A stretch of DNA of 64,000 bases, from assembly GCF_020400725.1 (NCBI RefSeq), contig NZ_JAINVG010000013.1:62001-126000 (forward strand). The letters are read 5' to 3'. Positions 1 to 8,504 of this stretch are shown here, piece after piece. Below the pieces are notes generated by a model that did no database searches, was not told where the DNA came from, and saw nothing but the letters and a program-made list of their open reading frames with translations. Numbering within the stretch: the first letter of the stretch is position 1; each line of letters begins with the position of its first letter. Both the position numbers and the translations under genes were made by a program. This DNA comes from Streptomyces sp. NK15101. GTDB lineage: Bacteria; Actinomycetota; Actinomycetes; Streptomycetales; Streptomycetaceae.

Positions 1-538
1 TGTCGGCGAGCTCCTCGGGGCCGAGGCCGGGGAACTGTCTGCGCAGGGTCGCCAGGTCGCGGACGGGGATGCGCGGGGCGAGGTCGATCAGCCGGTCGGC
101 CAGGTAGCCGAGGCCGGCCCTGGCGCTGTCTCCGCCGCGCTTCACGCCCTGCCGGACGCCCTGCGTGACGCCGCGCCGGACGGCGTCGATCCGGTCGGAG
201 CCGATCCTGACCCGGTCGAGTCGGGCCCGGGCGGGGTTGGCCAGCCGCCTGACGGCGCCGAGGCGTCCGCCCTGCAGGTCTTCGGCCCGTGCGGCCCGTG
301 CGTCGCCCTGTCCCGCCGGCAGGCGCGCCGGATCCGTCTCGGCGACCTCGATGACCGCCTCGAGCGAGGCCGGGAGGCCTCGCTCGTCGTCACGTGCGCC
401 GAGGGAGGGCAGGGAGGCGGTGCGCTCGGCTTCAGGGGCCTCCTGGGCGCCCTCCGCCGGGCCTGAGCCGCCCTTGTGCGTCTCCGGTCTCCCGGGGAGC
501 CGCAGACGCCGCTTCCGGGACGGTGTGTCGCCTGCCAC
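1..538 (-). CDS. Hypothetical protein, C-terminus cut by window edge
   Basis: An open frame runs leftward from a GTG at 538 to the window edge, giving about 179 residues without a stop. It begins MAGDTPSRKRRLRL, is charged and Pro/Gly-rich for about 90 residues, then becomes more ordered, with an amphipathic stretch reading LGYLADRLIDLAPRIPVRDL near the cut. The frame has normal Streptomyces GC3 bias. The start lies 12 bases after the DUF4193 stop (551-553), so the two are probably co-transcribed. No known domain is recognised; a conserved actinobacterial protein with a C-terminal hydrophobic region outside the window is possible. The start could lie elsewhere because no clear ribosome binding site is present. 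Confidence 0.6.
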   Translation of the reverse strand, partial: MAGDTPSRKRRLRLPGRPETHKGGSGPAEGAQEAPEAERTASLPSLGARDDERGLPASLEAVIEVAETDPARLPAGQGDARAARAEDLQGGRLGAVRRLANPARARLDRVRIGSDRIDAVRRGVTQGVRQGVKRGGDSARAGLGYLADRLIDLAPRIPVRDLATLRRQFPGLGPEELAD

Positions 539-550
539 GGCCGAGCGGTC

Positions 551-847
551 TCAGTCGCAGTCGCGGCAGATGGGCTGGCCGTTCTTCTCCCGGGCCAGCT
601 GGCTGCGGTGGTGCACGAGGAAGCAGCTCATGCAGGTGAACTCGTCGGCCTGCTTGGGCAGGACCCGGACGGCCAGCTCCTCGTTCGAGAGGTCGGCGCC
701 GGGAAGCTCCAGGCCTTCGGCGGCCTCGAACTCGTCGACGTCGACGGTCGAGGTCGACTTGTCGTTCCGGCGGGCCTTCAGCTCTTCAAGGCTGTCCGAG
801 TCGACGTCGTCGTCGGTCTTGCGTGGGGTGTCGTAATCCGTTGCCAT
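551..847 (-). CDS. DUF4193 small zinc-knuckle protein
   Basis: A 98-residue acidic protein of the DUF4193 family, found across actinobacteria and of unknown function. The N-terminal two thirds are rich in Asp, Glu and Lys (MATDYDTPRKTDDD...), and the C-terminus carries two CxxC pairs, C72/C75 and C94/C97, which should bind one zinc ion. The ATG at 847 is chosen over an in-frame ATG 14 codons upstream because it follows a GGGGGAGA ribosome binding site and begins the conserved MATDYD sequence. It lies downstream of cutRS in the same direction, after a 395-bp gap, so it probably has its own promoter. Confidence 0.88.
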   Translation of the reverse strand: MATDYDTPRKTDDDVDSDSLEELKARRNDKSTSTVDVDEFEAAEGLELPGADLSNEELAVRVLPKQADEFTCMSCFLVHHRSQLAREKNGQPICRDCD

Positions 848-1242
848 GTCGCTCTCCCCCTCTGGGTGGTTGCGGTGTCTCCAGCGCACGTAACGCGTGA
901 GAGGTCGGACTTGTGCCCGACCTGAGGCGGAGATTTTGCCTCACATCAAGGTCTGTTACTCAATCGACACCCGTCGCGCCCTCTCACGAGTGATCGGCTT
1001 CGGGTGGCGAACCGGACCGTACACGGTCCTCCGGACGGCCCTCACAGGCGCCACCCCGTGTACTTCCCGTCATTCCGGGCCCCGGAAACCCGGACTTTTC
1101 CTGGTTTTCCGAGGGATTTCCCGGTCACGGAGAGTGGAGGGCCGAACACCCTCTCCTGTGATCGATCACACATGAGCGTCTCAGAATCGGGGCTCCGGAA
1201 TTCCGCGCAAAGCGAACGGAACCGGTCGGCTCGTGCAGTGTG
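848..1242. other. Intergenic region between DUF4193 gene and cutS
   Basis: No gene is supported in these 395 bases. The part near 890-960 is less GC-rich than its surroundings and probably holds the DUF4193 promoter. It includes an inverted repeat TGAGGC/GCCTCA at about 924-944 that could be a hairpin or an operator. An 8-base inverted repeat GTACACGG/CCGTGTAC (1019-1026 and 1056-1063) lies closer to the cutS stop and may help end cutRS transcription. Short frames crossing here lack ribosome binding sites. Confidence 0.4.
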
Positions 1243-2481
1243 TCAGATCGGCAGAGTGACGCGCATCACGAGTCCGCCGCCCTCGCGCGGCTCCGCGATG
1301 ATACGGCCGCCGTGGGCGCGGGCCACGGACCGGGCGATCGACAGGCCGAGACCGACCCCCTTGTCGCTGCCGGTCCGCTCCTGCCGGAGCCTCCTGAACG
1401 GCTCGAAGAGGTTGTCGATCTCGTACGCGGGGACCACCGGTCCCGTGTTCGAGACGACCAGGACCGCCTGGCCGTCCTTGGCCTCGGTGGTGACCTCCAC
1501 CCAGCCTCCCTCCGGCACGTTGTACCGCACGGCGTTCTGCAGCAGGTTCAGCGCGATCCGTTCGAGGAGCACGCCGTTGCCCTGGACGACGGCGGACGCG
1601 CGCGCTCCCCGGATCTCCACGCCCTTGGCCTCGGCCTCGGCGTGCACCTGGTCGACGCCGCGCTCGGCGACCTCGGCCAGGTCGACGGGTTTGCGCTCGA
1701 TGATCTGGTTGTCGCTGCGGGCGAGCAGCAGCAGGCCCTCGACCAGCTGTTCGCTGCGCTCGTTGGTGGCGAGCAGGGTCTTGCCGAGCTGCTGGAGCTC
1801 CACCGGCGCCCCGGGGTCCGACAGGTGGACCTCCAGGAGGGTGCGGTTGATCGCGAGCGGGGTCCGCAGCTCGTGCGAGGCGTTCGCGACGAAGCGCTGC
1901 TGGGCCGTGAAGGCCCGCTCCAGGCGGTCCAGCATCTCGTCGAAGGTGTCGGCGAGCTCCTTGAGCTCGTCGTCGGGGCCGTCCAGCTCGATCCGCCGGG
2001 ACAGGTCGGATCCGGCCACCTGGCGGGCGGTACGGGTGATCCGGCCGAGCGGGGAGAGCACCCGTCCCGCCATGGCGTAGCCGAAGGCGAAGGCGATGAT
2101 GCTCAGGCCGAGCAGGGCGAAGAGGGACCGGCGCAGGAGGTCGTCCAGGGCCCGGTCGCTCTGGTGTCGCAGGCAGAGCGTGACGGCGTCGTTGAGCTGG
2201 TCACCGGTGGGGTTCACGGGCAGCTGGCAGATGGAGCTGGTGGGCTGGACCGTGCCGTTGACGACCTTGAAGGGCAGCTGGGAGGTGCTGTCGCTGAGCG
2301 CCTGGGCGGTGAAGAGGTAGATGATCGACAGCAGCAGGATGCCGGCGATCAGGAACATCCCGCCGTACAGCAGCGTGAGCCGTATCCGGATGGTGGGGCG
2401 CAGCAGCGGCCGCACGGGGTCCCGGGGGTCCCAGGTGGGTTTCGGGGGCGCCTGGGGGTGGGGCGCGGGGGTCGTGGCCAT
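1243..2481 (-). CDS. cutS: Sensor histidine kinase CutS
   Basis: A 412-residue membrane sensor kinase. A proline-rich cytoplasmic N-terminus is followed by a first membrane helix (about 35-60), a short extracytoplasmic loop, a second helix (about 120-140), a HAMP domain, a HisKA domain with the phospho-acceptor in SHELRTPL (H203) and an ATPase domain with NLLQNAVRYN and GVGLGLSI. The external loop has exactly two cysteines, C85 and C103, 18 residues apart. Work on Streptomyces CutRS, as I recall it, links this pair to sensing extracytoplasmic disulfide formation and secretion stress, and CutRS to antibiotic control. The gene starts 4 bases after cutR, so the two form an operon. The ATG at 2481 is the only reasonable start. 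Confidence 0.93.
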   Translation of the reverse strand: MATTPAPHPQAPPKPTWDPRDPVRPLLRPTIRIRLTLLYGGMFLIAGILLLSIIYLFTAQALSDSTSQLPFKVVNGTVQPTSSICQLPVNPTGDQLNDAVTLCLRHQSDRALDDLLRRSLFALLGLSIIAFAFGYAMAGRVLSPLGRITRTARQVAGSDLSRRIELDGPDDELKELADTFDEMLDRLERAFTAQQRFVANASHELRTPLAINRTLLEVHLSDPGAPVELQQLGKTLLATNERSEQLVEGLLLLARSDNQIIERKPVDLAEVAERGVDQVHAEAEAKGVEIRGARASAVVQGNGVLLERIALNLLQNAVRYNVPEGGWVEVTTEAKDGQAVLVVSNTGPVVPAYEIDNLFEPFRRLRQERTGSDKGVGLGLSIARSVARAHGGRIIAEPREGGGLVMRVTLPI

Positions 2482-2485
2482 CGGG

Positions 2486-3148
2486 TCAGATCCGGTACCC
2501 GGAGCCGGGGACGGTGACGATGACCGGCGGTTCGCCGAGCTTGCGCCGGAGGGTCATGACGGTGACGCGCACGACGTTGGTGAAGGGGTCGGTGTTCTCG
2601 TCCCAGGCCTTCTCCAGGAGCTGCTCGGCCGAGACGACGGCGCCCTCGCTGCGCATGAGGACCTCCAGGACGGCGAACTCCTTCGGCGCGAGCTGCACCT
2701 CCCGGCCCTCGCGGAAGACCTCGCGGCGGTTGGGGTCGAGCTTGATGCCGGCGCGCTCCAGGACGGGCGGGAGCGGGACGGTGGTGCGGCGGCCGAGGGC
2801 GCGCACGCGCGCGGTGAGCTCGGTGAAGGCGAAGGGCTTGGGGAGGTAGTCGTCCGCCCCGAGTTCCAGGCCCTCGACGCGGTCGCTGACGTCGCCGGAG
2901 GCGGTGAGCATCAGGACGCGGGTGGGCATGCCGAGCTCGACGATCTTGCGGCAGACGTCGTCGCCGTGGACGAGCGGGAGGTCGCGGTCGAGGACGACGA
3001 CGTCGTAGTCGTTGACCTCGACGCGCTCCAGGGCCGCGGCGCCGTCGTACACGACGTCGACGGCCATGGCCTCCCGGCGCAGTCCGGTGGCCACCGCATC
3101 GGCGAGCAGCTGCTCGTCCTCGACGACGAGTACGCGCACGTCGTACAT
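2486..3148 (-). CDS. cutR: Response regulator CutR (OmpR family)
   Basis: A 220-residue OmpR/PhoB-type response regulator, partner of CutS. The receiver domain occupies residues 1-120, with acidic D10/E11, phospho-acceptor D54 (VVLDRDLP) and the conserved Lys in YLPKPF. The C-terminal winged helix carries the typical LAPKEFAVLEVLM and VVRVTVMTLRRKLG segments and binds DNA as tandem dimers. The ATG at 3148 is preceded by AACGGGAAGG at good spacing; a longer frame upstream has no ribosome binding site. It is first in the cutRS operon and divergent from a small gene at 3502, across a 353-bp region with a striking palindrome that could be its own operator. Confidence 0.93.
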   Translation of the reverse strand: MYDVRVLVVEDEQLLADAVATGLRREAMAVDVVYDGAAALERVEVNDYDVVVLDRDLPLVHGDDVCRKIVELGMPTRVLMLTASGDVSDRVEGLELGADDYLPKPFAFTELTARVRALGRRTTVPLPPVLERAGIKLDPNRREVFREGREVQLAPKEFAVLEVLMRSEGAVVSAEQLLEKAWDENTDPFTNVVRVTVMTLRRKLGEPPVIVTVPGSGYRI

Positions 3149-3501
3149 CCTTCCCGTTGAGCCGCTGTCCGGGGTGGGGACCGGCTGAAATCCGAGCACT
3201 GACTGTGCGTGTCCATCCTGCCCCGTACGCGCGTAAACCGGCTGTAAGACGGCCGTGCGGGGCCTGGGGCGGAGGGGGCGCGCGGCAGGGCGCGCGGGCC
3301 GGCACGAAGAATTCACCGGATTCGCGGGCCAGTTGAGGTTTCTCTGAGGAAAGGGCTGGGGAGGACGACTGAACACCCCGTGATCACGCCCTGTATGTGG
3401 CGCGCCACATACAGCTCTCTGTCCCCCAGAGTTCGCAGTGCGTGACTCACCCACCCTCGGCACACCCCCGTGCCACCGGACCCACGAGGAGGGGGCGCAC
3501 G
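3149..3501. promoter_or_regulatory. Divergent control region, cutR and small gene at 3502
   Basis: This 353-base gap separates divergent cutR and a small gene, so it must hold both promoters. Two candidate control elements stand out. One is a perfect palindrome at 3391-3414 with 12-base arms. The other is an 11-base-period direct repeat at 3333-3349 (TTGAGG then CTGAGG), the spacing preferred by OmpR-family regulators such as CutR. No protein-coding frame here has a ribosome binding site. Confidence 0.5.
3391..3414. repeat. 24-bp perfect palindrome
   Basis: The left arm CTGTATGTGGCG (3391-3402) is followed directly by its exact reverse complement CGCCACATACAG (3403-3414), with no spacer. A 12-base gapless dyad is unlikely by chance and is too tight at the centre for a good RNA hairpin, which favours an operator for a symmetric dimer. 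It lies 243 bp upstream of cutR and 88 bp upstream of the start at 3502. The protein that binds it is unknown. Confidence 0.75.
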
Positions 3502-3675
3502 ATGGACGCTTTCACCGCAGGACTGCTGCACCGCATCAGGACCACGCAGACGGACCTCACGCGGGCCCGTGAGACGGGCGACGACTACCTGGCGGAGGTG
3601 GAGCAGGCGGAGCTGGAGGACCTGCACCGGCTGGCCGCCGAGCACGGCGTGGAGGTGGCCGCGCCGGGCGCCTGA
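3502..3675 (+). CDS. Small hypothetical protein, 57 residues
   Basis: A 57-residue protein beginning MDAFTAGLLHRIRTTQTDL, rich in Arg, Glu, Leu and Ala and predicted to be largely helical or a short coiled coil. The ATG at 3502 follows a strong GAGGAGGGGGC ribosome binding site, while a longer frame starting at 3397 does not. It is divergent from cutR and ends before a hairpin terminator at 3712. It has no signal peptide, membrane helix or metal-binding motif. Function is unknown; its regularly spaced acidic and basic residues and the strong translation signal support a real gene. Confidence 0.72.
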   Translation: MDAFTAGLLHRIRTTQTDLTRARETGDDYLAEVEQAELEDLHRLAAEHGVEVAAPGA

Positions 3676-3711
3676 CCCGTCCCACCCGCACGTCGTCCGA
3701 CCGTACGCACG

Positions 3712-3748
3712 CGTGGGCCCCGGCGCCATCCCGGCACCGGGGCCCACG
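3712..3748. terminator. Bidirectional hairpin terminator
   Basis: A perfect 12-bp stem (CGTGGGCCCCGG at 3712-3723 paired with 3737-3748) with a 13-base loop lies between the small gene ending at 3675 and the convergent gene ending at 3826. There is no U-run, as is common for Streptomyces terminators. Confidence 0.75.
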
Positions 3749-3825
3749 TGCGTCCGTGCCGGACCCGGCGGGAACCGCCGGACGGGTCCGGGGCCCGTCC
3801 GGCCTCCGGACCGCCGTGCGGGGCC

Positions 3826-4626
3826 TCAGTCGTGCCAGGCCCCCAGCTCCTCCAGGAGCTCCTGGAGGGGCCCGAAGAGGCCCGGGGAGGCCGCGAGCGT
3901 CAGTTCGCCCGACTCCGGCTCCCCGGGGCGGCCGCCCGTGAGGCCGCCGGCCTCACGGGCGATGAGCGCGCCCGCCGCGAGGTCCCAGGGGTTGAGGCCG
4001 CGCTCGTAGTACGCGTCCAGGCGGCCGGCGGCGACGTCGCAGAGGTCGATGGCGGCCGAGCCGCCGCGGCGGATGTCGCGGACGCGCGGGATGATCTGCC
4101 GGGCCACGTCGGCCTGGTGGGCGCGGCGGGCCTGGAGGTACCCGAAGCCGGTGCCGAGGAGGGCCTGGTCGAGCGCGGGCGAGGGGCGGACGGCGAGGCG
4201 CCGCTCCCCCGCGTACGCTCCGCCGCCGAGGACCGCCCGGTAGGTCTCGCCGCGCATCGGTGCCTCGACGACGCCGACGACGGTCTCGCCGTCCCGCTCG
4301 GCGGCGATCGAGACCGCCCAGGTGGGCAGGCCGTACAGGTAGTTCACGGTGCCGTCGAGCGGGTCGATCACCCAGCGGACGCCGCTGGTCCCGGGGCTCG
4401 ACGCGCCCTCCTCGCCGAGGAAGCCGTCGTGCGGGCGGTGCTCGGAGAGGAAGCCGGTGATCAGCTTCTCGGCGGCGATGTCCATCTCGGTGACCACGTC
4501 GATGGGGCTGGACTTGGTCTTCGCCACGGCCAGGTCGTCGGGCCGGCCGTCGCGCAGCAGCGCTCCGGCCCGCCGGGCGGCCTCCAGGGCGAGGTCGAGC
4601 AGTTCGGTGAGCAGGGGGTCGGTCAC
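3826..4626 (-). CDS. Inositol monophosphatase family protein
   Basis: A 266-residue member of the lithium-sensitive inositol monophosphatase family (SuhB-like), which removes phosphate from inositol phosphate, histidinol phosphate or related sugars using Mg2+. The metal-binding signatures are present: GEE in the first metal site, WVIDPLDGTVNY (the IDPxDGT motif) near residue 90 and LNPWDLAAG near residue 215 (the WDxAAG motif). Length is normal for the family. The gene starts 9 bases after the ferrochelatase stop, so the pair is likely one transcript. The true substrate cannot be read from sequence; histidinol-phosphatase activity is possible. Confidence 0.88.
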   Translation of the reverse strand: MTDPLLTELLDLALEAARRAGALLRDGRPDDLAVAKTKSSPIDVVTEMDIAAEKLITGFLSEHRPHDGFLGEEGASSPGTSGVRWVIDPLDGTVNYLYGLPTWAVSIAAERDGETVVGVVEAPMRGETYRAVLGGGAYAGERRLAVRPSPALDQALLGTGFGYLQARRAHQADVARQIIPRVRDIRRGGSAAIDLCDVAAGRLDAYYERGLNPWDLAAGALIAREAGGLTGGRPGEPESGELTLAASPGLFGPLQELLEELGAWHD

Positions 4627-4635
4627 GCTGTCTCC

Positions 4636-5763
4636 TTACGCGTACGGGCTGTCGGCACCGGCCGCCGCCGGCCGCTCGGCCCTGGCCGGGCAGCAGCCGA
4701 TCGGGCAGAGGTCGTGGGAGGCCCCGAGCGCGCCCAGGGCGCAGCGCTCCGCCTTGCTCCCCCGCTCGCGGGCCGCCCGCTCCAGGACGAGCTCGCGGAC
4801 GGCGGCGGCGAAGCGCGGGTCGGCTCCGACGGTCGCCGAGCGGCGGACGGGCAGGCCGAGCTCGGCCGCCTTGGCCGTGGCCTCGGTGTCGAGGTCGTAG
4901 AGGACCTCCATGTGGTCGGAGACGAAGCCGATCGGCACCATGACGGCGGCGGGCGCGCCGGCTGCGTGCAGCTCCTCCAGGTGGTCGCAGATGTCGGGTT
5001 CCAGCCACGGGATGTGGGGGGCGCCGCTGCGGGACTGGTAGACGAGCTTCCACGGGTGGTTGGCGCCGGTCTCCTCGCGGACGGCGTCGACGATCATCCG
5101 CGCGACGTCGAGGTGCTGGCGCACGTAGGCCCCGCCCTCGCCGTGCTCGGTGACCGGGCCGGAGCTGTCGGCGGCGGATTCGGGGATGGAGTGGGTGGTG
5201 AAGGCGAGGTGGGCGCGGTCCCGCACGGCCGGATCGAGCTCGGCGAGCGAGGCGAGGACGCCCTCGACCATGGGGCCGACGAAGCCGGGGTGGTTGAAGT
5301 AGTGCCGGAGCTTGTCGACCCGGGGCAGCGGGAGCCCCTCCGCCTCCAGGGTGGCGAGCGCGTCGGCGAGGTTCTCGCGGTACTGGCGGCAGCCGGAGTA
5401 GGAGGCGTACGCGCTGGTGGTGAGGACGGCGATGTGGCGCCGTCCGTCGGTGATCATCTCGCGGAGGGTGTCGGTGAGGTACGGCGCCCAGTTCCGGTTC
5501 CCCCAGTAGACCGGCAGATCGAGCCCGGCCTGCTCGAAGTCCGTCCGCAGCGCGTCGAGGAGCGCGCGGTTCTGGTCGTTGATCGGGGAGACGCCGCCGA
5601 AGAGGAAGTAGTGCTGTCCCACTTCCTTGAGCCGTTCTTTCGGGATGCCGCGGCCGCGGGTCACGTTCTCCAGGAACGGGACCACGTCGTCCGGGCCCTC
5701 GGGGCCGCCGAAGGAGAGCAGCAGCAGGGCGTCGTACGGGGCGGGATCGTGCTGATCGGACAT
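4636..5763 (-). CDS. hemH: Ferrochelatase (coproporphyrin type)
   Basis: A 375-residue ferrochelatase that inserts Fe2+ into a porphyrin. In actinobacteria the substrate is coproporphyrin III and the enzyme is often called CpfC. Visible family landmarks are [16 protein letters not shown] at the N-terminus, [14 protein letters not shown] and the active-site THSIPESA segment. A cysteine in YSGCRQY together with a C-terminal CALGALG...LCPIGCC cluster fits the [2Fe-2S] cluster ligands known from mycobacterial ferrochelatase. The ATG at 5763 starts [16 protein letters not shown]. It precedes the inositol monophosphatase-like gene in one operon and is divergent from the MFS gene, sharing a 196-bp promoter region with an AT-rich patch near 5920-5945. 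Confidence 0.92.
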   Translation of the reverse strand: MSDQHDPAPYDALLLLSFGGPEGPDDVVPFLENVTRGRGIPKERLKEVGQHYFLFGGVSPINDQNRALLDALRTDFEQAGLDLPVYWGNRNWAPYLTDTLREMITDGRRHIAVLTTSAYASYSGCRQYRENLADALATLEAEGLPLPRVDKLRHYFNHPGFVGPMVEGVLASLAELDPAVRDRAHLAFTTHSIPESAADSSGPVTEHGEGGAYVRQHLDVARMIVDAVREETGANHPWKLVYQSRSGAPHIPWLEPDICDHLEELHAAGAPAAVMVPIGFVSDHMEVLYDLDTEATAKAAELGLPVRRSATVGADPRFAAAVRELVLERAARERGSKAERCALGALGASHDLCPIGCCPARAERPAAAGADSPYA

Positions 5764-5959
5764 GGCACCGATCCTCCCACCCGCCCGCGGCGGTGGAGGG
5801 CGCGGCCTGTCCGTGCCGGTGGGCGGCGGAGCCGTCCGTCGGAAGCCGGAGCCGTCCTTCCGGAGGCCGGAACCGTTCGTCCGGGAAACAGGGGTGACCG
5901 ATCGACTTCAACCCCGTAGGCTTTAGCTATTAATTACACGTGTTGACCAAGGACCTCTC

Positions 5960-7222
5960 TTGCCCAGTCCCTACCGCGCGATCTTCGCGGCGCCCGGAAC
6001 CGCTTCGTTCTCCGTCGCGGGCTTCCTCGGCCGTATGCCGCTGTCCATGATGGGCATCGGCATCGTGACCATGATTTCGCAGGTCACCGGCCGGTACGGC
6101 CTCGCCGGCGCGCTCTCGGCGACGCTCGCGATGTCCGCCGCGCTCCTCGGCCCCCTGGTCTCCCGCCTGGTCGACCGGCACGGACAGCGCAAGGTGCTCC
6201 GCCCGGTGACGCTGGTCTCGCTGACCGCGGCCGCCGGACTCCTCCTCTGCGTGCAGCAGAAGGCCCCGGACTGGACCCTCTTCGTCTTCACGGGCGTGAT
6301 CGGCTGCGTGCCGAGCGTCGGCGCGATGACCCGCGCCCGGTGGGCGGAGATCTACCGGGGCGAGGAGCGGCGCCTGCACACGGCGTACTCCTGGGAGTCG
6401 ATCGTCGACGAGGTGTGCTTCATCTTCGGGCCGATCCTCTCGATCGGCCTGTCGACGGCCTGGTTCCCCGAGGCCGGTCCTCTGTTCGCCGGGGCGTTCC
6501 TGGCCGTCGGCGTGTTCTGGCTGACCTCGCAGCACGCCACGGAGCCGGCCCCCCACCCCCAGCGCGGCACCCGGGGCGCCTCCGCGCTGCGCTCCCGCGG
6601 CCTGCAGGTCCTCACCCTCGCCTTCGTCGCCACCGGCGCGATCTTCGGCTCGGTGGACGTGGTGACCGTGGCCTTCGCCGAGGAGCAGGGCCACAAGGCC
6701 GCCGCCAGCCTCGTCCTGGCCGTGTACGCGCTGGGTTCCGGCCTGGCCGGCGCCGTCTTCGGACTGCTCCACCTCAAGGGCGAGCCGTCCCGCAGATGGC
6801 TCCTGGGCGTCTGTGCGATGGCCGTGAGTATGATCCCCCTCCTACTGGCCGGGAACCTGCCGTTGCTGGCCGTGGCGCTCTTTGTCGCGGGCCTGTCCAT
6901 CGCGCCGACGATGGTGACCACCATGGCCCTCGTCGAAGCGCACGTACCGCGCACCAAGCTGACCGAGGGCATGACCTGGACGGGTACCGGCCTCGCGATC
7001 GGCGTGGCGCTCGGCTCCTCGGCCGCCGGCTGGGTGGTCGACGCGTCGGGGGCCGAGGCGGGGTACGTGGTGCCCGTCGTCTCGGGCGCGCTCGCGGTCG
7101 CGGTGGGTCTCCTCGGACACCGCCGGCTGCGCAGGCCGGCGCCGAACCGGGAGGGGCAGCGTGAGCGGGACGACAACAGCGGGGTCGGGGAGCGTCAGGA
7201 CGGCGGGCAGCCCGTGGCGTAA
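5960..7222 (+). CDS. MFS transporter
   Basis: A 420-residue major facilitator superfamily permease with about 12 predicted membrane helices. The helix 2-3 loop carries a motif A-like sequence (RLVDRHGQRKVLRP), and the C-terminal tail is short and charged. The start is a TTG at 5960 preceded by AAGGA at 5949-5953, giving MPSPYRAIFAAPG. It is closest in look to small actinobacterial drug or sugar efflux permeases; the substrate is unknown. Its last 62 bases overlap the start of the lactone oxidase gene in another frame, so the two are translated from one message. Confidence 0.85.
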   Translation: MPSPYRAIFAAPGTASFSVAGFLGRMPLSMMGIGIVTMISQVTGRYGLAGALSATLAMSAALLGPLVSRLVDRHGQRKVLRPVTLVSLTAAAGLLLCVQQKAPDWTLFVFTGVIGCVPSVGAMTRARWAEIYRGEERRLHTAYSWESIVDEVCFIFGPILSIGLSTAWFPEAGPLFAGAFLAVGVFWLTSQHATEPAPHPQRGTRGASALRSRGLQVLTLAFVATGAIFGSVDVVTVAFAEEQGHKAAASLVLAVYALGSGLAGAVFGLLHLKGEPSRRWLLGVCAMAVSMIPLLLAGNLPLLAVALFVAGLSIAPTMVTTMALVEAHVPRTKLTEGMTWTGTGLAIGVALGSSAAGWVVDASGAEAGYVVPVVSGALAVAVGLLGHRRLRRPAPNREGQRERDDNSGVGERQDGGQPVA

Positions 7223-8501
7223 CTGGGCGGGGAACGTCACCTCCCGCCCGGTGCGCGAGGTCAGTCCGGCCTCCGCCGAGGAGCTCGCCGAGGCGGTGCG
7301 CCGCGCGGCCGAGGACGGGCTGCGGGTGAAGACGGTCGGCACCGGCCATTCCTTCACCTCGATCGCGGCCACCGACGGCGTGCTGATCCGGCCGGGTCTG
7401 CTGGCCGGGATCCGGCGGATCGACCGCGAGGCGATGACCGTGACGGTCGAGTCGGGCACGCCCCTGAAGCGGCTCAACGTGGCGCTGGCCCGGGAGGGCC
7501 TGTCGCTCACGAACATGGGCGACATCATGGAGCAGACCGTCGCCGGCGCCACCTCCACCGGCACGCACGGCACGGGCCGCGATTCGGCGTCCATCGCCGC
7601 GCAGATCCGCGAGCTGGAGCTGGTCACGGCCTCGGGCGAGCTGCTCACCTGCTCGGAGAAGGAGAACCCGGAGGTCTTCGCGGCCGCCAGGATCGGCCTC
7701 GGCGCCCTCGGCGTGGTCACGGCGATCACCTTCGCGGTGGAGCCGGTCTTCCTGCTCACCGCGCGCGAGGAGCCGATGACCTTCGACCGGGTCACCTCGG
7801 ACTTCGACGCGCTGCACGCGGAGAACGAGCACTTCGAGTTCTACTGGTTCCCCCACACGGACAACTGCAACACCAAGCGCAACAACCGCAGCGCGGGCCC
7901 CGCCGCTCCCCCCGGACGGATCAGCGGCTGGATCGAGGACGAGCTCCTCTCCAACGGGATCTTCCAGCTCGCCTGCTCGCTGGGCCGCGCGGTGCCGCCG
8001 GTCATCCCGTCGATCGCCAAGGTCTCCAGCCGGGCCCTGTCCGCCCGTACGTACACCGACATCCCGTACAAGGTCTTCACCTCGCCGCGCCGGGTCCGCT
8101 TCCTGGAGATGGAGTACGCGCTTCCGCGTGAGGCGGCGGTCGCCGCGCTGCGCGAACTCAAGGCGATGATCGAGCGCTCGCCGCTCAAGGTGAGCTTCCC
8201 GGTGGAGGTGCGCACGGCCCCGGCGGACGACATCGCACTGTCCACGGCCTCGGGGCGGGAGACCGCGTACATCGCCGTCCACCTCTACAGGGGAACGCCC
8301 CACCGCGCGTACTTCACCGCGGTGGAGCGCATCATGACGGCGCACGGGGGCCGCCCCCACTGGGGCAAGGTCCACACGCGCGACGCCGCCTACCTGTCCG
8401 AGGCCTACCCGCGCTTCGCCGAGTTCACGGCGCTGCGCGACCGGCTCGACCCGGACCGGCTGTTCGCCAACGACTACCTGCGCCGGGTCCTGGGCGACTG
8501 A
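7161..8501 (+). CDS. FAD-linked sugar-lactone/alditol oxidase
   Basis: A 446-residue oxidase of the D-arabinono-1,4-lactone / L-gulonolactone / alditol oxidase family, which passes electrons from a sugar lactone or sugar alcohol to O2 through FAD. The N-terminal half is a PCMH-type FAD domain with TVGTGHSFTSIAATDGVLI and the GATSTGTHGTGRDSASIAAQ segment. The C-terminal half is the ALO domain, ending in PHWGKVHTRDA (the HWGK motif) and DPDRLFANDYLRRVLGD. The GTG at 7161 follows GGGAGGGG. It begins inside the 3' end of the MFS gene, suggesting coupling of transport and oxidation. Its stop is 3 bases from a convergent gene. The exact substrate is not determined. Confidence 0.86.
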   Translation: MSGTTTAGSGSVRTAGSPWRNWAGNVTSRPVREVSPASAEELAEAVRRAAEDGLRVKTVGTGHSFTSIAATDGVLIRPGLLAGIRRIDREAMTVTVESGTPLKRLNVALAREGLSLTNMGDIMEQTVAGATSTGTHGTGRDSASIAAQIRELELVTASGELLTCSEKENPEVFAAARIGLGALGVVTAITFAVEPVFLLTAREEPMTFDRVTSDFDALHAENEHFEFYWFPHTDNCNTKRNNRSAGPAAPPGRISGWIEDELLSNGIFQLACSLGRAVPPVIPSIAKVSSRALSARTYTDIPYKVFTSPRRVRFLEMEYALPREAAVAALRELKAMIERSPLKVSFPVEVRTAPADDIALSTASGRETAYIAVHLYRGTPHRAYFTAVERIMTAHGGRPHWGKVHTRDAAYLSEAYPRFAEFTALRDRLDPDRLFANDYLRRVLGD

Positions 8502-8504
8502 CGG

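Noticed and set aside
3748..5919. 723-codon open frame on the plus strand
   Set aside because: It is antisense to the inositol monophosphatase-like and ferrochelatase genes, lacks a ribosome binding site, and reads as low-complexity Gly/Arg/Val typical of shadow frames in GC-rich DNA.
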